Positions 8,631-14,664 of a stretch of 15,224 bases of DNA are shown piece by piece (position 1 is the first letter of the stretch; each line of letters begins with the position of its first letter). The notes beneath the pieces are model-generated. The model worked only from the letters and a program-made list of their open reading frames with translations. It was not told the DNA's origin and searched no databases. The DNA is from an uncultured Bacilli bacterium. GTDB taxonomy: Bacteria; Bacillota_I; Bacilli_A; RF39; UBA660. The stretch spans positions 1-15,224 of the forward strand of contig CANQHW010000011.1 of NCBI GenBank assembly GCA_947623855.1, in the 5' to 3' direction. The translations under genes were made by a program, and so were the position numbers.

Positions 8631-9260
8631 CTACCCTATTCCGCAGGTATTGTATAACCCAATAGCATCAAAGATGAAGTCGATTAAAATTGGAATAAAG
8701 AAAATTATAATACCGATAATAACTCTTTTAATAGTAACATTAATGGCTTTCTTTAATTCATCGCCACCTTTAGCTATCGCTTTAGTGAAGGTTACTATAG
8801 TTAATACTACAACTAAAATAACATCAGCAAACTTAATAATATCAAAAATATCTTGTAAAAGATCAACGATATCTTCAGTAAGTAAAGCGCTACAATCCGG
8901 ATTAGTCGCGGGTTTGCTAGGGGTTGGAGAGGTTGAAGATTTTTTCACACAAGATATCGTACTTTTTTTGTCACTAGAAAAAAGGCCACCATAACAACTT
9001 AATGTAACTTTACCTTCACTATTACAAGTGATTTTGGTAGAATAATTTCTAAACATTAAGGCCCCACCACCACTGATTTCTGCAGTAGCTGCTGTTCCTT
9101 CTTCGATAAAACATTCTTCACTAACGTTACGGCTTTCTCCTACTTGGATAGTTGCATCTTGCCCAGCTTTTAAAGCTTTACTATTTATATTAAAGGTAAA
9201 AACACATAATAAAGTAAAGGTTATTAAGAAAAAATAGTTTAGAATATTTTGTTTTTTCAT
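8631..9260 (-). CDS. VirB2-like pilin candidate with N-terminal Cys-rich ectodomain
   Basis: A 209-residue exported protein, first gene of the T4SS operon. A signal peptide or anchor (about 8-24) is followed by a beta-type domain (30-105) with Cys50, 79, 89 and 104, a Ser/Thr/Pro linker (107-120), then two transmembrane helices (about 142-160 and 178-200) joined by a short basic loop with KKAIN. The end is NTCGIG. The two-helix part matches the small membrane protein at 12124-12459 (shared KKAI, a conserved Arg, and IFFIP-L--FIF), so the two are paralogues. Short signal-peptide, two-helix proteins next to VirB6 and PrgI are typical VirB2/pilin candidates; the appended ectodomain is unusual. 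GAGGTG precedes the ATG at good spacing. The pilin role is inferred from topology and position. Confidence 0.72.
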   Translation of the reverse strand: MKKQNILNYFFLITFTLLCVFTFNINSKALKAGQDATIQVGESRNVSEECFIEEGTAATAEISGGGALMFRNYSTKITCNSEGKVTLSCYGGLFSSDKKSTISCVKKSSTSPTPSKPATNPDCSALLTEDIVDLLQDIFDIIKFADVILVVVLTIVTFTKAIAKGGDELKKAINVTIKRVIIGIIIFFIPILIDFIFDAIGLYNTCGIG

Positions 9261-9284
9261 TTCTCTTCACCTCATACTATAGAG

Positions 9285-9317
9285 ATTATAACATAAAAAA
9301 GAAGATAATTAAACAAT
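9285..9317 (-). promoter_or_regulatory. Extended -10 promoter of the T4SS operon
   Basis: On the minus strand TGTTATAAT (perfect -10 at 9285-9290 with the TGn extension at 9291-9293) lies 24 bases upstream of the pilin start codon. The -35 position (about 9308-9313) reads TTTAAT, a poor match, so the promoter relies on the extended -10. It overlaps the upstream gene's terminator hairpin. Confidence 0.6.
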
Positions 9318-9324
9318 TATCTTC
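9295..9324 (-). terminator. Rho-independent terminator of the 881-aa protein gene
   Basis: A perfect 10-bp stem (9301-9310 paired with 9315-9324, GAAGATAATT and its complement) with a 4-base loop is followed, reading the minus strand, by six T (9300-9295). It lies 25 bases past the stop of the upstream gene. A T-rich stretch on the other side could also let it work on the plus strand. Confidence 0.8.
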
Positions 9325-9349
9325 ATTATTTTTTAAAATTTTAACTGTA

Positions 9350-11995
9350 TTAATTATTTGGATTATTAAGATCTAGTTTTAATTTTAAAGTAGTTTCTTT
9401 AGTATCTTCTCCAGGTTTATAAATAACTGGTTCTTCTTCGGATTCTAAATCTTCTGCTTCAGATCCTTCTTCCATTGCTTTATCATAATCAAATAATGGT
9501 CTTTGACCTTGTTCTGGTAAAGATAATGGTCTAATATAACTAGCTGTTGGTTGAATTGGAGCTTCCCCGTTTAAGATGGCTAATAAATCATTAAAGTAAT
9601 CAGGGTCTTCATCTTCTTCACTTACTTGGGCTTCAACTGGTTTAACAGGTTCGGCTGCTATTTGAGCATCAAAATCAGCAAATAAATCTTTTACAGCTTC
9701 AACTGGTTTAACAGGTTCGGCTGCTATTTGAGCATCAAAATCAGTAAATAAATCTTTTACAGCTTGAACTACTTGTGGATGTTCAGCCATATCTTTTTCT
9801 TTTTGTTCTTCATCGATAGTATCAATACCTGTTACTTTAAAGCCAAACATGGTATCACTTGGAGTACTAGGCATATCAGGTACTTCTAGTTCATCACTAA
9901 CTTCTGGAATTTCTGAAGAAGGAACTTCAATAGTAGGTTCTTCTACAGGTAATACTTCTTCTGGTGTTTCTTCTTTTACTTCTTCTTCTGGTAATTCTCC
10001 TAAGATAAATTCATCCATTACTTTGATCTTATCTCTAAATATCGCTTCAAAATCTTCTTCATCAATAGATACTTTAGCTTGACATAAGTCCGTAGCTAAT
10101 TTTAAGATTGAAGGGTCTGCAATACCATTGATAGCACTACAGTTATTTAAGAATGATATAAAGTTTTTTAAGGCTCCTGGTACTAAAGCACTAGGCTTTT
10201 CTAAGCTAATACCATTATCTTGAGCTAATTTATACATATTTTGAGGATTAGATTTAGTTACTTTAGCTAAATCATCTAAAATAATTTTAATACGTTGTTT
10301 ATAAGCTTCTTCTAATTCAGCAATATTATTTTTATATAGATTTTTTAAGTCTTCAATATTATAAGTTAGAATAAAGTCTAAATCAACATTAATATTCCAC
10401 ATTTGGAATAATCCTAGATAACTATTTAATTGAATATTGAAATAATTTAATAATTCGGCACTATTATTAACTAAATCTACATCATGTTTATTTTTTCTTT
10501 CATTAATTAATTTTTCACGACGTAATTCTAGTTCTTGTTTCTTTTGTTCTAAATCTTTAATATCACCACGGTTAGATAAACGAGCAGTAAAGTTAGAGAA
10601 CCAACCACTATTTTTAGGAATAATGCTTTCAATATTATCAGATAAGTCATCAATTCTTGGAGTTATTTCGTTTTGAAGTTCATTATCTATAGCATTAATA
10701 CGATCTTCTAATTCTTGACGATTTTTAAGATAAATATTTAGATCAGGATTTTTAAAGTTTTCGAGTAATGAAATAAATTGTTTTTGGAAACTTATATAAG
10801 TAGTATAATCAGATATAAAGTCAGCAAAGTCTCCTAAAGCATATTCATATTTATCTTGTGGTAAATGCATAATACCATCAGTACCTAATGATTGTGATAA
10901 ATTTGAACTTTCAATAATTTTTTCATTCCATTTATCATCTCTTAAGTTTTCAGGTATAATAAATGCTTCTAAATACTCTCTTCTTTCTTCATCAGTATCA
11001 CTAATTTTAGGTAGATCTTTTCTTCTAGACATTAAGATAGCATCTTTACGAACTTTTTTAGCTTGAATTTTTTGATATTCATCATCTAAATCAACTAAAG
11101 TATTAGCTACAGATTTTAACTTTTCATAAGAATTATTTTTAACTAAACGATTATGTGCTAATTCTTGGGATTTAAAAGCATCGATAATTCTATCTTCTAA
11201 GCCGGTATCTTTAAGTAAGAATTTAGTTACGATATCTACTTCTACACGAGCATCGGCAAAGAAAGCACCTTTTTCTTCAGCTTCGTTAGTAGCAGTTATA
11301 CCATAAGCATTATGGTAAGCAGCACGATATAAAGCTGAATCAGCTGTTACTAATGATTTAATTTTATCTCTTAAGTAACCTTGGAAAACACTTAAGGTAA
11401 AATCTTTACCTAAATGTTTCATAACAGAACTTTGTTTTTCAATTTTCTTAGTTACAGTTTCTAAACCATTAGCAATAATAGGATAAGAATCACGATATAG
11501 CTTGTATTCTGTTTCATCGTTTTTCATTTCTTTTAAGATTTTAATTAAATCTTGAATCATATTATCAGTGGCTAATTCTTTATATGGCTCATATTTAGTA
11601 TCATCTTGTAAGATGTATAAAACTTCTTCTAATTCTTCAATAGAAGTAAATTTTACGATACCATTTTCGTCACATATTTTATCGATACATTCTTTTAAAT
11701 CTTTCTTATATTGTTTATCTATTTCCTTTTGGTTTTTTTCAATTTTTTCAGCGATTCGTTTAATATAATCTACTAACTTAGATGAGGTAGTAGTACCTAC
11801 GGCAGCATATAATGCTCCGGTTTTGAGGTTATTCATAATAGCTAGTAATAAATCGATATCTTTAACTAATTGAGATGAGAATCCTATTTCTCCATTTATA
11901 GTTTGATTTTCTTCCCCTTTTAAATCTTCCTCAATTACAGCTTTAGTATCTCTTAAACTATCTTCAATTTCAACGAATTTTGAAAATCTTTTCAT
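9350..11995 (-). CDS. Large acidic coiled-coil protein of unknown function, T4SS-adjacent
   Basis: I do not recognise this 881-residue protein. There is no signal peptide or membrane helix, so it should be cytosolic. Residues 1-660 are mostly alpha-helical and charged, with a heptad-like coiled-coil stretch at about 422-502. From about 665 the chain becomes acidic and proline-rich (EEEVKEETPEE..., VPSSEIPEVSDE), i.e. probably disordered. Within this tail a 22-residue unit beginning AVKDLF.DFDAQI and ending KPVE is repeated twice, followed by a related DYFNDLLAIL motif (799-808), suggesting repeated short binding motifs. I chose the ATG at 11995 over a TTG at 12004 because GGGAG sits 9 bases before it. 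The gene has its own strong promoter and terminator, separating it from the T4SS operon it precedes. It could be a cytosolic scaffold or a secreted substrate; neither is demonstrated. Confidence 0.85.
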   Translation of the reverse strand: MKRFSKFVEIEDSLRDTKAVIEEDLKGEENQTINGEIGFSSQLVKDIDLLLAIMNNLKTGALYAAVGTTTSSKLVDYIKRIAEKIEKNQKEIDKQYKKDLKECIDKICDENGIVKFTSIEELEEVLYILQDDTKYEPYKELATDNMIQDLIKILKEMKNDETEYKLYRDSYPIIANGLETVTKKIEKQSSVMKHLGKDFTLSVFQGYLRDKIKSLVTADSALYRAAYHNAYGITATNEAEEKGAFFADARVEVDIVTKFLLKDTGLEDRIIDAFKSQELAHNRLVKNNSYEKLKSVANTLVDLDDEYQKIQAKKVRKDAILMSRRKDLPKISDTDEERREYLEAFIIPENLRDDKWNEKIIESSNLSQSLGTDGIMHLPQDKYEYALGDFADFISDYTTYISFQKQFISLLENFKNPDLNIYLKNRQELEDRINAIDNELQNEITPRIDDLSDNIESIIPKNSGWFSNFTARLSNRGDIKDLEQKKQELELRREKLINERKNKHDVDLVNNSAELLNYFNIQLNSYLGLFQMWNINVDLDFILTYNIEDLKNLYKNNIAELEEAYKQRIKIILDDLAKVTKSNPQNMYKLAQDNGISLEKPSALVPGALKNFISFLNNCSAINGIADPSILKLATDLCQAKVSIDEEDFEAIFRDKIKVMDEFILGELPEEEVKEETPEEVLPVEEPTIEVPSSEIPEVSDELEVPDMPSTPSDTMFGFKVTGIDTIDEEQKEKDMAEHPQVVQAVKDLFTDFDAQIAAEPVKPVEAVKDLFADFDAQIAAEPVKPVEAQVSEEDEDPDYFNDLLAILNGEAPIQPTASYIRPLSLPEQGQRPLFDYDKAMEEGSEAEDLESEEEPVIYKPGEDTKETTLKLKLDLNNPNN
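9631..9762 (-). repeat. 66-bp in-frame tandem duplication within the 881-aa protein gene
   Basis: Two copies (9631-9696 and 9697-9762) differ at one base (Ala versus Thr codon). They encode the 22-residue unit VKDLF(A/T)DFDAQIAAEPVKP plus flanking residues in the acidic tail. The near identity implies a recent duplication. Confidence 0.95.
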
Positions 11996-12033
11996 AAATA
12001 CCAACTCCCTTCAAATAAACGTTTCGAGACGTT

Positions 12034-12062
12034 ATATTAGCACTATTAGTTTATTTTGTCAA
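12034..12062 (-). promoter_or_regulatory. Sigma-A-type promoter of the 881-aa protein gene
   Basis: Minus strand: a perfect -35 TTGACA (12057-12062), a 17-base spacer ending in TGC (an extended -10 element), then -10 TAATAT (12034-12039). Predicted transcription starts near 12027, leaving a leader of about 30 bases before the ATG at 11995. An imperfect palindrome CGTTTCGAGACG (12020-12031) covers the predicted start and could be an operator. Confidence 0.78.
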
Positions 12063-12063
12063 C

Positions 12064-12090
12064 AAAAAACTTCTAAAAACTTTAGAAGTT
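12064..12090 (-). terminator. Rho-independent terminator after the short pilin-like gene
   Basis: A perfect 10-bp stem (12068-12077 paired with 12081-12090, AACTTCTAAA and its complement) has a 3-base loop and, on the minus strand, a run of T (12069-12064). It ends 34 bases beyond the stop codon of the small membrane protein and abuts the -35 box of the next gene. Confidence 0.8.
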
Positions 12091-12123
12091 CAATATTTTT
12101 AGGGATTTTTTACCGATTTTTAA

Positions 12124-12459
12124 TTAATCGCCATGACAGCTAGAGCCATTTGGACTAGTTATACAAGCTGCACAAATATTATAATCGTTTTGAACAGCAG
12201 CAAAGTCATCAACAATACTAAAGATAAATCCTACTAAAGTTGGGATAAAGAAGATAACAACAGCTGCAACAGCACGGAAAGCTAAATGAGAAATAGCTTT
12301 TTTAACGTCATCATCCTTACTTCCTACAACAGCTTTTCCTAAATCGATCATACCAAAAATAATTAAAAGAATAGGAATTACTATTTTAAATATTAATAAT
12401 ATTTGTCCTACTAATTTCCATATTGAATAAGTTCCCCCACAAAAACTTGCTAATAACAT
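12124..12459 (-). CDS. Short VirB2-like two-helix membrane protein (pilin paralogue)
   Basis: A 111-residue protein with two hydrophobic helices (about 17-38 and 62-84) separated by a charged loop GSKDDDVKKAIS, and a short Cys-containing C-terminus (ICAAC...SSCHGD). The helices, the KKAI loop and IFFIP-L--FIF match the C-terminal half of the protein at 8631-9260, making the two paralogues. Size and topology fit mature VirB2/TrbC-like pilins. Two ATG codons are possible: 12468 has AAGGAG directly touching it, whereas 12459 has AAGGAG nine bases upstream, so I start at 12459. No long signal peptide is visible; Cys7 and the C-terminal cysteines could form a disulphide if exposed. It is a single-gene unit with its own promoter and terminator. 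The pilin role is inferred. Confidence 0.78.
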   Translation of the reverse strand: MLLASFCGGTYSIWKLVGQILLIFKIVIPILLIIFGMIDLGKAVVGSKDDDVKKAISHLAFRAVAAVVIFFIPTLVGFIFSIVDDFAAVQNDYNICAACITSPNGSSCHGD

Positions 12460-12486
12460 AAAATACATCTCCTTTTTCTACTTCAT

Positions 12487-12515
12487 ATTTTACAGAGTAT
12501 TTGCGCAATTGTCAA
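12487..12515 (-). promoter_or_regulatory. Sigma-A-type promoter of the short pilin-like gene
   Basis: Minus strand: perfect -35 TTGACA (12510-12515), 17-base spacer, -10 TAAAAT (12487-12492). An exact palindrome TTGCGCAA (12501-12508) lies inside the spacer, a place where a bound repressor would block polymerase. Confidence 0.75.
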
Positions 12516-12536
12516 TATAATTTACATAGGAAAACG

Positions 12537-13298
12537 TCAATAATCCTCACTTATTAATTTACTTAAGGGGAGGATACTTAGATTTTGACTATGTATTTGT
12601 TGGATTAAGATAGCTAGGTCTTCTATGCGAGTATTTACACTTACTTTAATAATATCCCCACTAGTTATTTTATTTTTAATAGTAAGAAGAGTATTTTTAC
12701 TGAAGTTATGAGTTATTTCGACGAGGTATTTATAATTAGAACAGTAAGATTCTTTTAAACAAATATTGGTATTAAGATTATTTTTATTAAGGAGTTTATC
12801 TAAGGTTTTGTAATTACTTGCATTTTCATAGTTAATCATCTCATAATTATTGGTTTCGGCATAGTTATCAAGAGTAGTTAAAACACTAAAGGAGAGATTA
12901 TTATTTTGTAGATATTTTATTAATTCTTTATTATATTCTAAGACGAGAGAGATAGCTTGTTTATTAGGGTTACCTTTAATAATGGTTTTATCTAAGTTAT
13001 CTTTTAAACTTATTTTGGGAATGATACTTTTATAGACCAGGAATGATTCACTAAAGGAACCAGCTTTTTTCATATTCATTAAGCTTTTTATTTCGTCAAG
13101 TTCGCGACCATTTAGGCCAGGGATAATGGTATCGTCTTTGATAACAGCATTAACGTAGGTAGTGTTTTGGGAATTATAGTTTTTTATTTGGTCTAATAAG
13201 GGGTCTTTACTTTGAGCGAGGATAGCGATTTTTTCGGTAAAATAGAAGCTAAATAGCATAAAAGAAAATAAGCCCAGATAAGAAAATAGTTTTTTCAT
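12537..13298 (-). CDS. Exported NodB-fold (polysaccharide-deacetylase-like) protein, probably inactive
   Basis: A 253-residue protein with an N-terminal hydrophobic signal or anchor (about 5-28). A segment IIPGLNGRELDEIKSLMNMK (58-77) and SFLVYKSIIPKISL resemble the region that precedes the NodB domain in a group of Firmicutes polysaccharide-deacetylase-like proteins. Then IIKGNPNKQAISLVLEYN occupies the place of the first NodB strand, but the catalytic/metal DDG is absent (VLEYN). Near the end ITSGDIIKVSVN (211-222) matches the usual pGdIIL-H motif without its His, and LAILIQQIHSQNLSILPLSK is a typical NodB ending. I therefore infer a NodB-fold pseudoenzyme at the cell surface. The start ATG has AGGTG five bases upstream and lies 8 bases after the XRE gene, so the two are co-transcribed. 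No terminator is visible after it. The assignment is from remembered family patterns, so it is moderate. Confidence 0.55.
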   Translation of the reverse strand: MKKLFSYLGLFSFMLFSFYFTEKIAILAQSKDPLLDQIKNYNSQNTTYVNAVIKDDTIIPGLNGRELDEIKSLMNMKKAGSFSESFLVYKSIIPKISLKDNLDKTIIKGNPNKQAISLVLEYNKELIKYLQNNNLSFSVLTTLDNYAETNNYEMINYENASNYKTLDKLLNKNNLNTNICLKESYCSNYKYLVEITHNFSKNTLLTIKNKITSGDIIKVSVNTRIEDLAILIQQIHSQNLSILPLSKLISEDY

Positions 13299-13306
13299 AC
13301 ATTCAC

Positions 13307-13639
13307 CTATATAAAATGTATGAAAAGAGATAAAAAAAGATAAATCATCTTGTCTTTCTTTAATTCTTCTAAGAAAAGCATTTCTTCCTTAGTAATAGGA
13401 TAATTATCAATATGTTCTTGTTTCATAAAGACTTTGGCTTTAACTTCACTACCGATTAAGTAATCAGCGCTAACGTCAAATATACCTATAAAGTCGAGAA
13501 TGGTTTCCAAAGAAGGGCTTCTTTGTTCTTTTTCGTATAGACAAATCTCTGACTTTTTTAGTCCAACCATTGCTCCTAATTCTTCTTGAGTTAAATGTTT
13601 TTCTCTTCTTAAGTTTCTTAATCTGTCACCTTTTAACAT
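13307..13639 (-). CDS. XRE-family transcriptional regulator
   Basis: A 110-residue DNA-binding protein. Residues 4-62 form a Cro/CI-type helix-turn-helix: LRNLRREKHLTQEELGAMVG, then KKSEICLYEKEQRSPSLETI and FDVSADYLIGSE. The remaining 45 residues carry a short helical tail (ITKEEMLFLEELKKDK) that ends in a hydrophobic MIYLFLSLFIHFI. Relatives often continue with a further charged helix after this point, so the end may be shortened by a frameshift or deletion (not proven). TAAGGAGG precedes the ATG. It leads a two-gene unit with the NodB-like protein and is divergent from the small HTH gene, so it may control the shared intergenic region. Confidence 0.88.
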   Translation of the reverse strand: MLKGDRLRNLRREKHLTQEELGAMVGLKKSEICLYEKEQRSPSLETILDFIGIFDVSADYLIGSEVKAKVFMKQEHIDNYPITKEEMLFLEELKKDKMIYLFLSLFIHFI

Positions 13640-13766
13640 AACTTCCTCCTTAAATATAACATAATTATAAGTAAAAATTTTCTATTTGGGTACTTTATTT
13701 GTTATATGTAAATAATAATATTGCATTTTTAGATAATTTATATTAAAATTTAAATGGTGGTACGCT
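13640..13766. promoter_or_regulatory. Divergent intergenic region between two HTH genes
   Basis: 127 bases of very AT-rich DNA between the XRE gene (minus) and the small HTH gene (plus). On the minus strand TATAAT lies at 13664-13669, without a good -35. On the plus strand TTGCAT and TAAAAT (13745-13750) are spaced by 17, but the latter is so close to the GGTGG ribosome binding site that a leader of about ten bases would result. The exact promoters are uncertain. Confidence 0.4.
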
Positions 13767-14012
13767 ATGAGTAAATTATCCCGAAAATCGTATAATCCTC
13801 TTTATGATAACAATGAATTAAGAAAATTGAGGATGAAATACTCTTTAACTTGTGAAGATATGGCTAGTATACTTGGAATGAGTAAAACATATTATTATCA
13901 ACTTGAGAATAAGAAAAGACGTTTATATTATCATGTCGCAGTGAGAATTGCAAAAGTTTTTAACAAGCGACCCGATGATATATTTTATGATGACTATAAA
14001 TTTATGAAGTAG
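13767..14012 (+). CDS. Small XRE-type HTH protein
   Basis: An 81-residue, basic DNA-binding protein made almost entirely of one helix-turn-helix domain (about 17-75): ELRKLRMKYSLTCEDMASIL, then GMSKTYYYQLENKKRRL and VAVRIAKVFNKRPDDIFYDD. The pattern is that of the Cro/CI fold used by phage and conjugative-element regulators. It is the only complete plus-strand gene in the window. GGTGG stands five bases before its ATG. Its last 11 bases overlap the end of ssb on the other strand. No other domain is present, so it probably acts as a dimeric repressor or excision/immunity regulator (inference). Confidence 0.82.
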   Translation: MSKLSRKSYNPLYDNNELRKLRMKYSLTCEDMASILGMSKTYYYQLENKKRRLYYHVAVRIAKVFNKRPDDIFYDDYKFMK

Positions 14013-14349
14013 CTTTTTCTTCAGTACTAGGACTGTGCGTTAAAAAGGTAACTTTTTCAGCAACGACACTTGTGGCTGTTTTCTTTTCGCCTTTCTGGTT
14101 TTCATAAGATTCGACTTGCAAGCGTCCTTTTACTCCTACGACATCGCCTTTTTTACAGTATTCGCTTGTATTGTGGGCAATTCCTTCCCATAAGATACAC
14201 TTTATAAAATCGGTATCATATAGACCATCAGAATTTTTGAAGGAACGTCCAACTGCTAAGGTTATGGTCGAGACTTTTTTCCCATTTGTTACAATATTAA
14301 CTTTGGGGTCATCGGTTAACCTGCCAACAAGAATTACTTGATTTAACAT
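14002..14349 (-). CDS. ssb: Single-stranded-DNA-binding protein, short form without acidic tail
   Basis: A 115-residue OB-fold protein that coats single-stranded DNA. Recognisable SSB blocks are NQVILVGRLTDDPKV (3-17), TDFIKCILWEGIAHN (46-60), KKGDVVGVKGRLQVESYENQ (66-85) and VVAEKVTFL. The chain ends LTHSPSTEEKATS and lacks both the long Gly/Gln linker and the DDDIPF-type tip that recruits partners in housekeeping SSBs, which are usually 150-180 residues long. AAGGAGG precedes the ATG. Short tail-less paralogues are found on mobile elements and as secondary chromosomal copies. Its place beside conjugation genes suggests protection of transferred single strands (inference). Confidence 0.92.
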   Translation of the reverse strand: MLNQVILVGRLTDDPKVNIVTNGKKVSTITLAVGRSFKNSDGLYDTDFIKCILWEGIAHNTSEYCKKGDVVGVKGRLQVESYENQKGEKKTATSVVAEKVTFLTHSPSTEEKATS

Positions 14350-14420
14350 TTTTCCCTCCTTTCAGTTAAGAGCATATACTTTTCTTGCAAAATAAGCAAA
14401 CTGCAGATTTAGGCCGTTTT

Positions 14421-14442
14421 TCGACCAATTTAGAAAATTGGT
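14421..14442. repeat. Palindromic site, copy 1 (ssb side)
   Basis: TCG followed by ACCAATTT, a 3-base centre and AAATTGGT. It matches copy 2 at 20 of 22 positions, differing only in the centre. It lies 71 bases upstream of the ssb start codon. Symmetry plus repetition suggests a protein-binding operator. Confidence 0.75.
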
Positions 14443-14582
14443 ATTTCCCATACTTCTGGGAAAAAATGCGGGTTTTAAAATTTTTAAAAAAGGCATTTTT
14501 CTTAGGTTAGACCTAGGTTGGGGAGCGATTTAAAATTTTAAGAAAAAAAACTTACAGATTTCGCTACTTTTTGGGGGTAAAA

Positions 14583-14604
14583 TCGACCAATTTTAAAAAT
14601 TGGT
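14583..14604. repeat. Palindromic site, copy 2 (plus-strand gene side)
   Basis: TCG followed by ACCAATTTT, a single central A and AAAATTGGT. It is the second copy of the site at 14421-14442, in the same orientation, 60 bases upstream of the start codon of the plus-strand gene and about 31 bases ahead of that gene's -10 box. Confidence 0.75.
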
Positions 14605-14632
14605 AAAATTTAATTTTTTTTTAAATATTTTA

Positions 14633-14641
14633 TGATATAAT
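14633..14641 (+). promoter_or_regulatory. Extended -10 promoter of the plus-strand gene at the right edge
   Basis: TGATATAAT combines a perfect TATAAT (14636-14641) with the TGn extension. No convincing -35 is seen in the T-rich stretch upstream. Predicted start is near 14648, giving a short leader with AGGAGG before the ATG. Confidence 0.65.
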
Positions 14642-14664
14642 ATTTATAATAGGAGGAATAAGTT

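Larger units (their letters stand above)
14350..14664. promoter_or_regulatory. Hairpin-rich non-coding region between divergent genes
   Basis: 315 bases without a gene. It contains a chain of inverted repeats: 14424-14442, 14444-14463 (TTTCCCA and complement, 6-base loop), 14462-14500 (AAAAATGC with GCATTTTT, enclosing an A/T palindrome), 14501-14517 (CTTAGGT with ACCTAGG, one G-T pair) and 14586-14604. It also carries GGGG-containing segments near 14520 and 14573. It should hold the promoters of ssb and of the gene at 14665. Alternative roles are a replication or transfer origin or a small RNA; nothing decides between these. Confidence 0.6.

Noticed and set aside
8650..8994. Plus-strand 114-codon open frame opposite the pilin candidate
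   Set aside because: It mirrors the hydrophobic helices on the other strand and has no initiation signals.
9849..10082. Ser/Gly-rich plus-strand open frame
   Set aside because: It is the antisense reading of the Glu/Pro-rich tail of the 881-aa protein; composition alone accounts for it.
14444..14500. Terminator for one of the flanking genes
   Set aside because: The hairpins sit upstream of both divergent genes, where no transcript from the window would end; their role is left open.
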